The translations under genes were made by a program, and so were the position numbers. This document shows positions 63,958-64,000 of a stretch of 64,000 nt of DNA, in pieces (the stretch's first letter is position 1; each line of letters opens with the position of its first letter). Below the pieces are notes generated by a model. That model was not told where the DNA came from, did not search any database, and saw nothing but the letters and a program-made list of their open reading frames with translations. Source of the stretch: Aliidiomarina indica (GTDB lineage Bacteria; Pseudomonadota; Gammaproteobacteria; Enterobacterales; Alteromonadaceae); assembly GCF_015354615.1 (NCBI RefSeq), contig NZ_JACAVQ010000008.1, positions 41,645-105,644 on the forward strand, in the 5' to 3' direction.

Positions 63958-64000
63958 CGGTTTAGAACGCGCAACCCATCCTGCAAAAAGCCCTTCAGGC

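Overview
The window looks like a chromosomal segment of a gammaproteobacterium of the order Alteromonadales, most like the Idiomarinaceae (inference from gene content and order, not a database search). Supporting signs are the truA-accD-folC-dedD-cvpA-purF order shared with enterics, tig-clpP-clpX-lon-hupB-ppiD, pdxB-asd-fimV-truA, fabB/mnmC/yfcL, fldB, and an OsmC-YcaO fusion. Base composition looks intermediate and fairly even throughout. Genes are densely packed. I see no insertion sequence, integrase, prophage or CRISPR array.

Region 1 (1-12.2 kb): the 3' end of an M16 insulinase-type peptidase, then fadI-fadJ (beta-oxidation, minus strand) behind a perfect FadR-type palindrome. Divergent from it is a six-gene MoxR/Bat-like operon: MoxR ATPase, DUF58, DUF4381, a VWA protein, a VWA-TPR protein and BatD. 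Region 2 (12.2-23 kb): an OsmC-YcaO protein, then on the minus strand the protein quality control block tig, clpP, clpX, lon, hupB, ppiD. Most units there end in clear intrinsic terminators, and a heat-shock-type promoter precedes lon. Region 3 (23.2-29.2 kb): mixed genes, including a GAF-GGDEF protein with a destroyed GGDEF motif, a DoxX membrane protein, a ClpP-fold-like lipoprotein, a YigZ/IMPACT protein, a trans-sulfuration PLP enzyme and a DUF1704 (MATCAP-like) HExxxH protein. Region 4 (29.2-30.8 kb): a four-tRNA operon (Pro-Arg-His-Pro, minus strand) with a stable-RNA style promoter, then folD.

Region 5 (30.8-39.4 kb) is the most interesting part. It is a compact, translationally coupled, R64/thin-pilus-like type IVb pilus locus on the minus strand directly downstream of topA. 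The genes are a PilL/TcpQ-like protein, PilN secretin lipoprotein, PilO2, PilP, PilQ ATPase, PilR platform protein, PilS-type major prepilin, a 71-residue mini-prepilin, a PilV-like prepilin with a long fibre-like C-terminus, and a TadE-like protein. It lacks pilM, pilT, the prepilin peptidase pilU and any shufflon recombinase or conjugation gene. It therefore looks like a surface or adhesion pilus that depends on a prepilin peptidase encoded elsewhere.

Region 6 (39.4-54.2 kb): topA, a solitary astB with a candidate ArgR box, a TraB/GumN-family protein, and the long minus-strand run pdxB-asd-fimV-truA-accD-folC-dedD-cvpA-purF. Region 7 (54.2-64 kb): an unknown lipoprotein, fabB divergent from mnmC, yfcL, fldB, a HIT protein, an M28 peptidase lipoprotein, and a histidine-rich ZnuD-like TonB receptor whose promoter carries a near-perfect Zur box.
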